The notes under the pieces are model-generated. The model saw only the letters and a list, made by a program, of their open reading frames with translations, was not told the origin of the DNA and made no database searches. From Rhodospirillales bacterium (GTDB lineage: Bacteria > Pseudomonadota > Alphaproteobacteria > Acetobacterales > Acetobacteraceae), in the NCBI GenBank assembly GCA_025352565.1, contig JANXTF010000125.1, positions 42,047-106,046 on the forward strand: a stretch of 64,000 nt of DNA, given 5' to 3'. The position numbers were made by a program, and so were the translations under genes. Shown here piece by piece: positions 54,088 to 63,186 of the stretch. Within the stretch, counting starts at the first letter, position 1. Every line of letters starts with the position of its first letter.

Positions 54088-55065
54088 TCACCAGTCCCAA
54101 TGCACCGGAGCCACACCGGCAACGGGGGACCGGAAGCTCGCGAGCCGATTGCCGCCGATCGAGCCCAGGTAGGCGGTCCTGCGATCCGGCCCGCCAAACG
54201 CGATGCTCGAAATGTTCTTCAACGTGGTGTCGATCATGCGCGTCAGTTCGGGGCGCGTGACGCGATGCTGGCGGTAGCTCTCCTCGAGCCGGTCGAGATG
54301 CTTCGCGTCGCTGTCCTCGAGCACCACGTGATGCCGGCCGTCCGGAGTGACGCGGATCACGCGGTTGCTCGCCACGCTCACGACCCAGATCGCGCCCTCC
54401 TCATCCAGCGCGATACCATCGGGGTAGGTGCCAGGCCCGAACTCGGCGATGGTCGTGCGGTTCGCCAGCGTGGCGTCGTCGCCGATGTCGAACCGCGTGA
54501 GACGGCGGCCGAAGGTCTCGTTCACGTACAGATGCCTTGCCGCCATATCCACAAGACACTCGTTGGCCCAGCCGATCCCGTCGGCGACGATCCGCGCGCC
54601 CGCGGCATCCACGACGGCGATGTAGCCTTCCGCGGCTTCCGTCCTGTAGCGGTCGCACGACAAGGGCGGGTTCGCGCAAACCCAGACCCGCGCCGCGTGG
54701 TCCAGGCGGACGAAGTTGACCGCGGGAAGCGCCACCCCGTCCACCTCCTCCAGGAACGGCGCGAGCCGTTCGTCGGCGCCGATGCGCCAGACGCCGCCGG
54801 TTCCGAGCAGGTTGGCGATCAGGAACGCCCCGTCTTGCATCAGTGCGATACCGTTCGGAACGATGGTGCCGTGCCCGCCGATGAGCACCTGGCGGCCATC
54901 GGGATGGATGCGGGTCACGCCGCCTCTTTTGTCCGACACGTAGAGGTCGCCGCGCCGCGTTGCCAGCACGCATTCCGGACGATTGAGGTCGGTGCCGACG
55001 AAGGCGAGATCGGCGACCGCGACGTCGAAGCCCGCGTCGTGCATCCCGTGTCCCGCCATCGCCAT
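54088..55065 (-). CDS. SMP-30/gluconolactonase-family protein
   Basis: A beta-propeller hydrolase of about 325 residues. Metal ligands of the SMP-30 group are visible: Glu in NRPECVLATRRGDLY, Asn in IGWANECLVD, and Asp in GTYPDGIALDEEGAIWV; PNGIALMQDGAFLIAN is the matching blade motif. It should hydrolyse a lactone or similar ester with a divalent metal. Start choice is uncertain: ATG at 55065 is used; a TTG at 55125 would add 20 residues. It is divergent from the livK operon. Confidence 0.83.
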   Translation of the reverse strand: MAMAGHGMHDAGFDVAVADLAFVGTDLNRPECVLATRRGDLYVSDKRGGVTRIHPDGRQVLIGGHGTIVPNGIALMQDGAFLIANLLGTGGVWRIGADERLAPFLEEVDGVALPAVNFVRLDHAARVWVCANPPLSCDRYRTEAAEGYIAVVDAAGARIVADGIGWANECLVDMAARHLYVNETFGRRLTRFDIGDDATLANRTTIAEFGPGTYPDGIALDEEGAIWVVSVASNRVIRVTPDGRHHVVLEDSDAKHLDRLEESYRQHRVTRPELTRMIDTTLKNISSIAFGGPDRRTAYLGSIGGNRLASFRSPVAGVAPVHWDW

Positions 55066-55140
55066 CCCCAACCATGCCGGAGCGGAAGGCAGCCGGCTGG
55101 CCTGTGCCAGCGAATGCCGATCCAACCGTCGGGCGTTTTA

Positions 55141-55236
55141 TCTACCTCTGAGTAGCGCGCGCCCGGCGCGAGCGTCAAGGGCGCGACTTGCTCGATTGAC
55201 AGGCCCATCGAACACGGCACATTCTACCCACGGGTA
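55141..55236. promoter_or_regulatory. Two related palindromes in the lactonase-livK divergent region (operator candidates)
   Basis: TCTACCTCTGAGTAGC (55141-55156) and TCTACCCACGGGTAAG (55223-55238) share the form TCTACC-N4-GTA; the second has perfect TACCC/GGGTA arms. They are 82 bases apart in the 291-base region between the divergent operons. A TetR regulator gene lies in the plus-strand operon, so these are plausible TetR sites controlling both directions. Confidence 0.45.
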
Positions 55237-55356
55237 AGTAAACCTGCGGCCGGGAAAAAACCGCGGGCGCTGCGGTGGCGCGCCGATCTCGGAGCGTCCT
55301 TGGGCCAGGAAGCAAGCGCCAGGAACCTCCATGCCTGGCCGCAACAGGAGGGCGTC

Positions 55357-56565
55357 ATGCAGCTGCGACGACTGATTTTGGCATGTTTTGGTCTTACCGC
55401 GCTGGCGGCATTTCCCCGGCTTGGCCTCGCGCAGCCGGCCGAACCGGGCGTCAGCGACACCGAGATCAAGATCGGCGTCCACCTGTCGCTCAGCGGGCCG
55501 GCCAGCTTCGTCGGCCAGGGCGCGCGCGTCGGCGTGGCGTTCGCCGTATCCGAGATCAACAGCCATGGCGGCGTCAATGGCCGCAAGCTGTCGGTCGTCT
55601 ACGTCGATGACAAGGGCTCGCCGGACGGCGGCGTCTCGGCGGTCCGCCGGCTGGTGGACGAGGAGAAGGTCTTCGTCGTGCTCGGCGCTGGCACGAGCAC
55701 CTCGACCGTCCCTGTCCTGCCGTATTTCGACCGGAACGGCGTCCCTTACTACGTGAGCCTCGCTTCCGATCCAGCGGTGCTCGAGAAATTCCGCAAGAAC
55801 GTCTTCACGGGCGCGACCTCCTCCCAGGCTACCATGACGCAGGGCATGGCGGACTTCGTGATGGACAAGTTCAAACCCAAGCGCGTGGCGCTGATGCAAT
55901 GCGACCAGGGCCACTGCATGTCCGGTGGGCCGCGGGTCAAGGCGTTCCTCGAAAAGGCCGGCGTCGAGGTTACCGTGACCAATTTCAACTCGGGCGATAC
56001 CGATTTCACCGGCCAGATCCAACAGATCAAGGCGGCAAAGCCCGACGTCGTCTTCGTCTATGGCCTGGCGGCGGACGCGCCGCGCATCTTCCCGCAGATC
56101 AGGCACGCCGGCATCCAGGTGCAGATCGTGGGTGACACCTCGCTGGCGGACCCGTCGGTCGCCCGTGCCGCGGGGAAGTCGGCCGATGATTTCTGTGCAT
56201 TCTGGTTCGGCGGCGCCCAGTTCATCGACGACAGGACGGGCGCCATGGGCAAATGGCTCACCGCGCTCGAGGCCAGCAATATCGAACGCCCGGTGAACAC
56301 GCCGAACCTGTATTCCATGATGCTCTATGCCGACACCTACGTCCTTGCGGAGGCGATGCGGGCCGCCGGCAAGGATCTGACGCGAGAGGGCGTGCTGAAA
56401 AGCCTCGACACGTCGATCCACGATTTCGTTGCCGGCAACGGCGGGGCATGGAGCTATGCCCACCCGATCGGCCTGCCACGCACGTTCACCGCCACCGATC
56501 ACCAAGGCAACCGCAAGGTGCAGCCCGTGATCAACAAGGCGGGCGTGTTCAAGCCCGCCGCCTAG
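55357..56565 (+). CDS. Branched-chain amino-acid-type ABC substrate-binding protein (LivK type)
   Basis: A 402-residue periplasmic binding protein. Signal peptide LILACFGLTALAAFPRLGLA is followed by the family opening VSDTEIKIGVHLSLSGPASF. The middle has LGAGTSTSTVPVLPYFDRNG and QQIKAAKPDVVFVYGLAADA, both Peripla_BP_6 features. Many relatives bind aromatic or other carboxylic acids rather than amino acids. AGGAGG lies seven bases before the ATG. It heads a plus-strand operon of transport and catabolic genes. Confidence 0.92.
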   Translation: MQLRRLILACFGLTALAAFPRLGLAQPAEPGVSDTEIKIGVHLSLSGPASFVGQGARVGVAFAVSEINSHGGVNGRKLSVVYVDDKGSPDGGVSAVRRLVDEEKVFVVLGAGTSTSTVPVLPYFDRNGVPYYVSLASDPAVLEKFRKNVFTGATSSQATMTQGMADFVMDKFKPKRVALMQCDQGHCMSGGPRVKAFLEKAGVEVTVTNFNSGDTDFTGQIQQIKAAKPDVVFVYGLAADAPRIFPQIRHAGIQVQIVGDTSLADPSVARAAGKSADDFCAFWFGGAQFIDDRTGAMGKWLTALEASNIERPVNTPNLYSMMLYADTYVLAEAMRAAGKDLTREGVLKSLDTSIHDFVAGNGGAWSYAHPIGLPRTFTATDHQGNRKVQPVINKAGVFKPAA

Positions 56566-56596
56566 CGGACCCGCACGATCCGGCGGCGGAAACGAT

Positions 56597-57460
56597 ATGG
56601 AAGTCTTCATCGGCGGGCTGGCCATCGGATCGATCTATGCGTTGCTGGCGATCGGGGTCGTCCTGGTGTTCAGGGCGACCGGCGTCGTCAACTTCGCGCA
56701 AGGCGAGCTGATGATGATCAGCGCCTATGCCTACGTGCTGGCCGCCGACCGGACCGATTCCGTGGCGCTCCAACTGCTTGCCGCCATCCTGGCCGGGGCC
56801 ATCGGCGGGCTGTTATGCTACGTGGTGGCGCATGTGTTGCTGCCGACCAGCAGCCGGATCGGCCAGGTGATCGGCACCATATCGTTGCTGGTCCTGTTGC
56901 AGGCGGTCGCGCGCTATCTGTTCACCGATATCCCGCTGCGCGCCGAGCCGTGGCTGTTCGGCGACCGCGATGTCGAGATGTTCGGCATCTCGGTCGCGGC
57001 CAACACGTTGTTGATCCTGGCGGTCACGGTGATCGCGACCGGGGCGCTGTTCTACTGGCAGGGCATGACCGTGTACGGCCGTGCCGTTCGTGCCGTGGCC
57101 GAGGACCCCTGGCGCGCGGCGCTGTCCGGCATCCATGTCGCCAGCACGCTCGCGACCAGTTGGGCCGTCGGCGGCGCGCTGGCCGGGATCGCGGGCGTGT
57201 TGCTCAGCCCGGTCGTGGGCGTGTTCCCGACCATGGGCGTGGACGTGATATTCCCCGCGTTCATCGCCGCCGTGCTGGGCGGCTTCAGCAGCATACTGGG
57301 CTCGCTCATCGGCGGGCTGGCGCTCGGGCTGATCCAAACCTACGCGGTCGTGACGTTCGGCGGCACGTTCAAGGACGCGGTGATGTTCGCCGTTCTGCTT
57401 GGCGTGCTGCTGTGGCGCCCGACCGGCCTGCTCGCGGCCACCGCCGGCCGGCGCGTGTGA
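56597..57460 (+). CDS. Branched-chain-type ABC permease (LivH)
   Basis: A 287-residue permease with about eight helices. The start GLAIGSIYALLAIGVVLVFR, then TGVVNFAQGELMMI, is the LivH hallmark; YGRAVRAVAEDPWRAALSGI holds the ATPase-contact loop. It partners LivM. Its stop overlaps the livM start as TGATG. Confidence 0.92.
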   Translation: MEVFIGGLAIGSIYALLAIGVVLVFRATGVVNFAQGELMMISAYAYVLAADRTDSVALQLLAAILAGAIGGLLCYVVAHVLLPTSSRIGQVIGTISLLVLLQAVARYLFTDIPLRAEPWLFGDRDVEMFGISVAANTLLILAVTVIATGALFYWQGMTVYGRAVRAVAEDPWRAALSGIHVASTLATSWAVGGALAGIAGVLLSPVVGVFPTMGVDVIFPAFIAAVLGGFSSILGSLIGGLALGLIQTYAVVTFGGTFKDAVMFAVLLGVLLWRPTGLLAATAGRRV

Positions 57461-58422
57461 TGCGTCTCTGGTCGCGTCACCCGGTTTTGTGCGTGATCGT
57501 CGCCGCTCTGGCGCTGGGATCGCTGGCATCGCTGATCCCCTCGTACCGCCTGTTCATCGTCGGGCAACTGGCCGTGGTGATCATGGTGACCGTCGCGCTC
57601 GCGGTGTTGATGGGTGGCGCCGGTCTGCTGTCGCTGGCGAGCGCCGCGTTCATGGCGGTGGGCGGATACAGCGTCATCATCGCGATGACCCAGTTGCATC
57701 TGCCGTTGCTGGCCGCCGTTCCGCTCGTCGTGCTCGGCGGCGCGGCACTGGGCGGGCTGCTGGGCTTCGTCACCTTGCGGCTGGCGGGATTCTACCTGGC
57801 GATCGCGACGATCGGGTTCCTGCAAGTGCTGCTGCAAGGCCTGAAACATGGCGGCGCGCTGACCGGCGGCGCCTACGGCCTGGTCATGCCGCCGCTGGAA
57901 CTGCCGTTCCTGCCTGAATTGTCGGTGGAGAGCGTCGCCGCAATCGCCGTCAGCCTCATGGTCGTCACCGTCGGGGGCGCGGTCACGACCATGCGCTCGC
58001 GCATCGGTCGGGCCTGGATCGCGTTGCGGGACAACGAGGCCGCTGCCCAGATGCAGGGGATCGACGTGCGTTACATGAAGGTTCTGGCTTTCGCCTTCAC
58101 CAGCGGCATCATCAGCCTGGCGGGCGTGTTGCACGCCTTCCTGCTGTCCGGGACCAACCCGAGCACCTACACCATGAGCCTGTCGATCTTCCACATCACG
58201 CTGGTCGTGGTCGGCGGAATGTCGGGCAGCATCCTCGGCGCGGTGCTCGCCCCGCTGATCCTGTTCTTCCTGCCGGAAACGTTCAGCGCGCTGGGGGAGT
58301 GGCGGGATTTCTTCTACGGGACCATCCTGCTCCTGACCCTGGTGCTGATGCCGTCCGGCATCTCGGCCGGGATCAGGTCCGTGGCGATCCGCCTCGCCGG
58401 ACCACGGGCGCGACGGGTATGA
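57460..58422 (+). CDS. Branched-chain-type ABC permease (LivM)
   Basis: A 320-residue permease. LivM features are GGAGLLSLASAAFMAVGGY, YLAIATIGF and the coupling loop SRIGRAWIALRDNEAAAQMQGI followed by MKVLAFAFTSGIISLAGVLHA. It forms the inner-membrane channel with LivH. The stop overlaps the next ATG as ATGA. Confidence 0.92.
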   Translation: MRLWSRHPVLCVIVAALALGSLASLIPSYRLFIVGQLAVVIMVTVALAVLMGGAGLLSLASAAFMAVGGYSVIIAMTQLHLPLLAAVPLVVLGGAALGGLLGFVTLRLAGFYLAIATIGFLQVLLQGLKHGGALTGGAYGLVMPPLELPFLPELSVESVAAIAVSLMVVTVGGAVTTMRSRIGRAWIALRDNEAAAQMQGIDVRYMKVLAFAFTSGIISLAGVLHAFLLSGTNPSTYTMSLSIFHITLVVVGGMSGSILGAVLAPLILFFLPETFSALGEWRDFFYGTILLLTLVLMPSGISAGIRSVAIRLAGPRARRV

Positions 58423-60053
58423 GCGCGTTGCTTGAAGCCAGCGATCTCCGGGTCTCGTTCGGCGGCGTCCACGCGCTCGACGGGTTCAGCGTCGCCGTCG
58501 ACGAAGGCGAGATCCACGGGATCATCGGGCCGAACGGGGCCGGCAAGACGACCGCCATCAATGTTCTGACCGGCTTCGTGAAGTTGCATGGCGGCCGGGT
58601 CCGGTTCGGCGGCCATCCGCTGCCGGGCCGGCCCCATCTCATCGCCCAGGCCGGCATCGGACGCACGTTTCAGTCCTCGGCGATCTTCCCGGACCTCACG
58701 GCCCTGGAAAACGTCATGTGCGGCGGCCACCGGTGGTCGAGGACGGGTCTGTTCGGCTGCATGGTCCGCTCCAAGGTGGCCCGAGCCGAGGAGGCGGAAC
58801 TGAGGCGGATGGCCTCGGTGTGGCTGGAGCGGGTCGGGTTCCAGTTCCCGCACGAGGCGCCGGTCCGCGCGCTGCCATTCGGCGAGCACCGGAAAATGGA
58901 GATCGCCCGGGCGCTGATGGGCAAGCCGCGCCTGTTGCTGCTCGACGAGCCGACCGCCGGCCTCACGCCGACGGAGGTGCATCTGGTCGGTCGCCTGCTC
59001 AAGGCGCTCCGGTCCGACAGCGCCCACCCGCTTTCGATCCTGCTGGTGGAGCACAACGTCCCGTTCATCTTCTCCCTGTGCGACCGCGTGACGGCCGTGG
59101 ACAAGGGCGCCACCATCGTAAGCGGGTCGCCGGCCGAAATCCGGCGGCATGGCGGCGTGATCCAATCCTATCTCGGCAACGAAGGCGCAGCCGAACCTCA
59201 GGCCGTCCCCAGGCGCGGCGAGACGCATCTGGCGGAGGGCACGCCCCCTGTCCTGGAGATGCGTCAGGTCGAGGCCGGGTACGGCCGCGTCAAGGTGATC
59301 CGCGGCATCGACCTCAAGGTCGGCGCGGGGGAGCTGATCGTCATCTGCGGGCGCAACGGGGCCGGCAAGTCCACGCTGCTCAACGCGCTTGTCGGGCAGC
59401 CGCGCGTGCTGGGTGGCCAGGTGCTGTGGTTCGGCGAGCGCATCGACGGATTGTCCGTGAGCCAGATCGTCCGCAAGGGCCTGGCGCTGGTTCCGCAGGA
59501 ACGCGGGATCATCTCCGAACAATCCGTGGAAGCAAACCTGAAGCTCTCGACCATCGGGCTTCGGCTCCGTCGCGCCGAGTATCGCGCGCGCCGGGACAGC
59601 CTGATGGAACGTTTTCCGAAGCTCTGGGAGCGCCGGACGCAGATCGCCGGCACGCTCAGCGGCGGCGAGCGGCAGATGCTGGCGCTGGCGAAGGCGCTGA
59701 TCCGCAGGCCAAAGCTGCTCGTGCTCGACGAACCTTCGATCGGTCTCGCGCCGACCATCGTCGAGGCGCTGGCTGGAATGGTGGCCGACATCTGCCGCGA
59801 CGGCATTTCCGTGATCGTCGCCGAGCAGAACGTCTGGTGGGTCGCGCCACTCGCGCAACGGGCCTATCTGCTCGAATCGGGCAAGTTCATCGCCGAGGGC
59901 GCTCCGGAGGACGTGATCCATCGAGAGCGCATCCTGGAAAACTTCCTCGGCGAAACCGACACCGACGAGATGCCCCCGGAACTCGGCCCCGCCTTTGCAG
60001 AGTCGCCGGGCGCGGAAATTCTTTCAGCCCAGCGAGACGTCCATGGAGGATGA
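58419..60053 (+). CDS. Fused LivG-LivF ABC ATPase
   Basis: A 544-residue protein with two complete nucleotide-binding domains. The LivG half has Walker A GPNGAGKTT (37-45), signature-like LPFGEHRKMEIARAL (152-166, a degenerate LSGGQ) and Walker B LLLLDEPTAGLTP. After a linker (about 255-275) the LivF half has Walker A GRNGAGKST (311-319), signature LSGGERQMLALAKAL (413-427) and LLVLDEPSIGLAP. In most Liv systems these are two genes. The degenerate first signature may make one ATP site weak. It powers LivH/LivM. Confidence 0.9.
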   Translation: MSALLEASDLRVSFGGVHALDGFSVAVDEGEIHGIIGPNGAGKTTAINVLTGFVKLHGGRVRFGGHPLPGRPHLIAQAGIGRTFQSSAIFPDLTALENVMCGGHRWSRTGLFGCMVRSKVARAEEAELRRMASVWLERVGFQFPHEAPVRALPFGEHRKMEIARALMGKPRLLLLDEPTAGLTPTEVHLVGRLLKALRSDSAHPLSILLVEHNVPFIFSLCDRVTAVDKGATIVSGSPAEIRRHGGVIQSYLGNEGAAEPQAVPRRGETHLAEGTPPVLEMRQVEAGYGRVKVIRGIDLKVGAGELIVICGRNGAGKSTLLNALVGQPRVLGGQVLWFGERIDGLSVSQIVRKGLALVPQERGIISEQSVEANLKLSTIGLRLRRAEYRARRDSLMERFPKLWERRTQIAGTLSGGERQMLALAKALIRRPKLLVLDEPSIGLAPTIVEALAGMVADICRDGISVIVAEQNVWWVAPLAQRAYLLESGKFIAEGAPEDVIHRERILENFLGETDTDEMPPELGPAFAESPGAEILSAQRDVHGG

Positions 60054-60237
60054 TACGATCAAGCTGATGCACGATCTGCTGGAGGGCTCCAAAACGCTCA
60101 GCCGTTCCGACAACATCTTCGCCAAGGTGTCCGGCGAACGGATCGGCGTGATCCTCGTCGATGCCCTGCTGGAACTCGATCTCGACATGACCGATCCCTG
60201 GGATGCCCTGCCTTCGACGAACGCGGACGCCCGATGA
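60043..60237 (+). CDS. 64-residue acidic protein of unknown function
   Basis: ATG at 60043, inside the end of the LivGF gene, and stop overlapping the next ATG as ATGA. It is acidic and helical: MEDDTIKLMHDLLEGSKTL, then NIFAKVSGERIGVILVDALL and LDMTDPWDALPS. It is not recognised. Position between ATPase and CoA ligase, coupled on both sides, suggests a real gene that may be a small partner of the ligase. Confidence 0.6.
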   Translation: MEDDTIKLMHDLLEGSKTLSRSDNIFAKVSGERIGVILVDALLELDLDMTDPWDALPSTNADAR

Positions 60238-61613
60238 GCGCCGCGCCGGAGCGTCGCATCGCCAACGCCGCCCTGGAGCTGGCCAGCCGGCAGGATCTGT
60301 TGCGCCTGCAGACAAGGCGACTCTCGGCGCAGGCCCGCCGCTGCTACGAACGCATCCCGTTCTACCGCAAGCGCTGGCCGCAAGCGGCCGCGAACATTAC
60401 CTCGTACGAACAGTTCCGCGATGTCGTGCCGTTCACGTCGAAGCCGGATTTCCTGGGCAGCGAGGAGCAGATGTACGCGGACCGGCTGGCGCGTCCGGGT
60501 TCGCGTCCCTATGCGCTCCACCTCACCTCGGGCACCACGGGCCTGGGGCAGGAGGTGCATCCGCTCACCCGTTTCGACCAGGAGGGCTCGGCCTCCACCT
60601 GGGTGTATCAGGCACGTTGGGCCGGCCTCGAGCTGGGCGACTCGGTTTTCTATACCTTCCCGGTCGGGATGCAGACCGGCGGGCTCTGGTCCAGCCATGC
60701 CAGCGACAGGATGGCGTCCATGGGCTTTCACATGGGACCATACTCGACGGAGCGGAAGGTCGACTACATGCTCCGCTTCCGCCCGCACGGCCTGATTGCC
60801 TCGCCGGCGTATCTCACGCAGTTGCAGGCGGTGCTGGAGCGGCGAGGGGTCGATCCCCGCGTGGAACTCCCGAACCTCAAGGCCATCTTCATCGCGGGCG
60901 AAAGCTACACGCTGGATTGGGCGGCACGCTCGCTCGCGTTCTGGGACGCCAATATCTCGGAATGGTACGGCTGCATGCAGGGCGGACTCAATCAGGCGAT
61001 CTCGTGCGAGCACGGCGTGGCGCCGGGCGGCCGGCGTGGCGTGCTGCATTCGATGGAGCACCGGATGCTCTGCGAAGTGCTGAATCCAGATACGAATGAG
61101 CCGGTCCTGCCCGGCGAGGAAGGCGAGTTGGTGATCTCTGCCCTCTACCGCGAGGCGTTTCCGGTGATCCGGTTCCGCACCGGCGACCGCGTCCGCTTCC
61201 TGGGTGCGTCCTGCCCGTGCGGCCGCCCGTTCGCGGGCATCGAGGCCGGAACGGTCGCGCGTTACGACGACATGATGAAGATCCGTGGCCAGAATTTGTG
61301 GCCCGAGGCAGTCGATCGGATCGTGTTCGCGCATGGCGACATCGAGGAGTATGCCGGGACCGTGTCCATCGAGGCTGGCCGTGAAAGCATCATGATCGCG
61401 GTCGAGTTCCGGCCGCAATCCGGTTTGTCGGCCGAGGAGCAGACGCGGCGGGCGCAGGAACTCACCGGCACGATCCAGGCCAAACTCAATCTCCGCATGG
61501 ACGTTCGGCCGGCCGCGTATCTCAGCCTTCCGCGGTACGAGTTCAAGGTCCGGCGCTGGACGGATGCCCGCCGCACCGGCCGCGATGTCATTCGCTACGT
61601 CAAGCCGACCTGA
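60234..61613 (+). CDS. Phenylacetate-CoA ligase-like (PaaK-family) adenylate-forming enzyme
   Basis: A 459-residue AMP-forming CoA ligase. PaaK features are YERIPFYRKRW, SKPDFLG, LHLTSGTTGLGQEVHPLT (P-loop-like), EWYGCMQGGLN, and RFRTGDRVRFLGASCPCGRP followed by KIRGQNLWPEAVD. It likely activates a carboxylic acid, maybe aromatic, that the upstream ABC system imports. It differs enough from PaaK that phenylacetate itself is not certain. Confidence 0.87.
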   Translation: MSAAPERRIANAALELASRQDLLRLQTRRLSAQARRCYERIPFYRKRWPQAAANITSYEQFRDVVPFTSKPDFLGSEEQMYADRLARPGSRPYALHLTSGTTGLGQEVHPLTRFDQEGSASTWVYQARWAGLELGDSVFYTFPVGMQTGGLWSSHASDRMASMGFHMGPYSTERKVDYMLRFRPHGLIASPAYLTQLQAVLERRGVDPRVELPNLKAIFIAGESYTLDWAARSLAFWDANISEWYGCMQGGLNQAISCEHGVAPGGRRGVLHSMEHRMLCEVLNPDTNEPVLPGEEGELVISALYREAFPVIRFRTGDRVRFLGASCPCGRPFAGIEAGTVARYDDMMKIRGQNLWPEAVDRIVFAHGDIEEYAGTVSIEAGRESIMIAVEFRPQSGLSAEEQTRRAQELTGTIQAKLNLRMDVRPAAYLSLPRYEFKVRRWTDARRTGRDVIRYVKPT

Positions 61614-61617
61614 CCGC

Positions 61618-62325
61618 GTGCAGGCCGGGCGAACGAAACGGGCAGCGCGCGACGCCGCCGCGTCCGAAGCAGGTTCCGCGACCCGCGTGGGTTCCAAGCC
61701 GTCGCTGCGCCGCGCGCTCAAGCGCGAGGTGTTGCTGAAGGCTGCCGTCGCCGCATTCAATCGTCAGGGATACCATCAGACGTCGTTGGAGGAGATCGGC
61801 GAGCAGCTCGGCATCACGAAGGCGGCGCTGTATTACTATTTCCCCAGCAAGGCCGCGCTGCTGGCGACGTGCTTCGATCAGGCCATGGACGTATCCCGGC
61901 GCAGCCTGGCCCAGAGCCGGCTGGTCGGCAGCAACGGGCGCGAGCACATCATCGGCTTCTTCCGCTTCTATCTCGAGAACATGGCCGCCCAGCACGAGGG
62001 GTTTTTCCTCCTGACCGAGGATCACGCCCTCGATGCCGCGCAACGCGCCAGGCTGATCAAGCAACGCGACGCGATCGAGCGGCAGTTGCGCAAGTTCGTG
62101 ACGGACGGCATCAAGGACGGCAGCATCGTCCGGTGCGACCGCAAGCTCGCCGTGTTCCTGCTGCTCGGCGCGGTCAACTGGGTGCCCAAGTGGTATTCGC
62201 CCAAAGGTCGGTGGACCAGCGGACAGCTCGCTTACGCGGTGACCGAGATGTTGGACCGGATGCTCTCGACCGAAACCGAGCGGCCGCTTGCGCCGGATGT
62301 CAGCCGGATAAGGATTGTCGCATGA
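61618..62325 (+). CDS. TetR/AcrR-family transcriptional regulator
   Basis: A 235-residue regulator. The helix-turn-helix lies at about residues 50-80 (TSLEEIGEQLGITKAALYYY, then FPSKAALLATCFD), after a basic N-terminal arm. The ligand domain includes FFRFYLENMAAQHEGFFLL. The GTG at 61618 follows the ligase stop closely. Its own stop overlaps the next ATG (ATGA). It is the only DNA-binding regulator in the cluster and probably represses it until an acyl-CoA or related inducer binds. Confidence 0.88.
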   Translation: MQAGRTKRAARDAAASEAGSATRVGSKPSLRRALKREVLLKAAVAAFNRQGYHQTSLEEIGEQLGITKAALYYYFPSKAALLATCFDQAMDVSRRSLAQSRLVGSNGREHIIGFFRFYLENMAAQHEGFFLLTEDHALDAAQRARLIKQRDAIERQLRKFVTDGIKDGSIVRCDRKLAVFLLLGAVNWVPKWYSPKGRWTSGQLAYAVTEMLDRMLSTETERPLAPDVSRIRIVA

Positions 62326-63173
62326 ACACCGAAGACGCTGGCACTGAAGACGCTGGCACCGAAGACGCTGGCACCGGGGAAGACACTGGCACCGGGGAAA
62401 GCATGGGTTCGCTGGACCAGGCCGTGGCCCTCATTACCGGCGGCACGTCCGGCATCGGTCTTGCGATCGCGAGGGCGTTCCTCGACGCCGGGGCCACGGT
62501 TGTCGTCAATGGCCGCGACGAGGAGCGCGGCGCCTCGGCGGTGAGCGCGCTGGCACATCCGCGCGCCTCTTTCGAGGCCGGGGACTGCTCGGTCGCCGCC
62601 GAAGCCAGGGCCGTCGTGGACCGTGTGGTCGCCGTCCATGGCCGGCTCACGATCCTCGTCGCCAGCGGCGGCGCCGCGGCCCTGCCGCCGGCCCTGTTCC
62701 ACGAGTTGACCGACGATGCGTTTACAACGGTGTTCCAGACGCAGTTTCTCAACCGGGTATTCCCGATCCGCGCGGCGCTTCCCCACATGCAGGCCAGCGG
62801 CGGCAGCATCATCATCGTGGGCACGGATGCTGGCCGATACGCAACGGTTGGCGAGACGCTGCATGGCGGCATGGGCGCTGCGAAGATCATGCTGACCAAG
62901 ACGCTTGCACGCGAGTTCTCGCGGTTTCAGATCCGGGTCAACTGCATCGCGCTGACGATCACCTCGGGGACCGAAGCCTTCGACGCCATCTTCGCGCGCG
63001 ACGACTTTACGAAGCGGCTGTTCAGCAAGGCCGTCAAACGGTTCCCGTTCGGCCGGCCGCCCAACGCGGAGGAGGTTGCGCGCGTCGCCTTGTTCTTCGC
63101 GTCCGACCAATCCGCGCAGGTCACGGGACAGACGCTCAGCATCAATGGCGGCCTCTCCTTCGGCGGTTGGTAA
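62322..63173 (+). CDS. SDR-fold protein with lost catalytic Tyr and repeat-bearing N-terminus
   Basis: A 283-residue protein. Residues 4-18 are three EDAGT units from a DNA repeat. From residue 33 on it is an SDR: TGGTSGIGLA cofactor turn, C-terminal VTGQTLSINGG. In the active site the NAG motif is replaced by VASGGAA, the Ser by Thr168 and the Tyr by Met184, while Lys188 stays (HGGMGAAKIM). Classic reductase chemistry is doubtful. An ATG at 62403 (GGGGAAAGC upstream) could be the true start without the repeats. Overlap with tetR favours the first. Confidence 0.78.
   Translation: MNTEDAGTEDAGTEDAGTGEDTGTGESMGSLDQAVALITGGTSGIGLAIARAFLDAGATVVVNGRDEERGASAVSALAHPRASFEAGDCSVAAEARAVVDRVVAVHGRLTILVASGGAAALPPALFHELTDDAFTTVFQTQFLNRVFPIRAALPHMQASGGSIIIVGTDAGRYATVGETLHGGMGAAKIMLTKTLAREFSRFQIRVNCIALTITSGTEAFDAIFARDDFTKRLFSKAVKRFPFGRPPNAEEVARVALFFASDQSAQVTGQTLSINGGLSFGGW
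62331..62375 (+). repeat. 15-bp tandem repeat, three copies
   Basis: GAAGACGCTGGCACC-type units begin at 62331, 62346 and 62361 with one base difference, followed by a decayed copy to about 62393. The repeat keeps the reading frame and adds EDAGT units to the SDR N-terminus. It is a likely site of length variation. Confidence 0.8.
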
Positions 63174-63186
63174 AAAGGCAGGGAGC

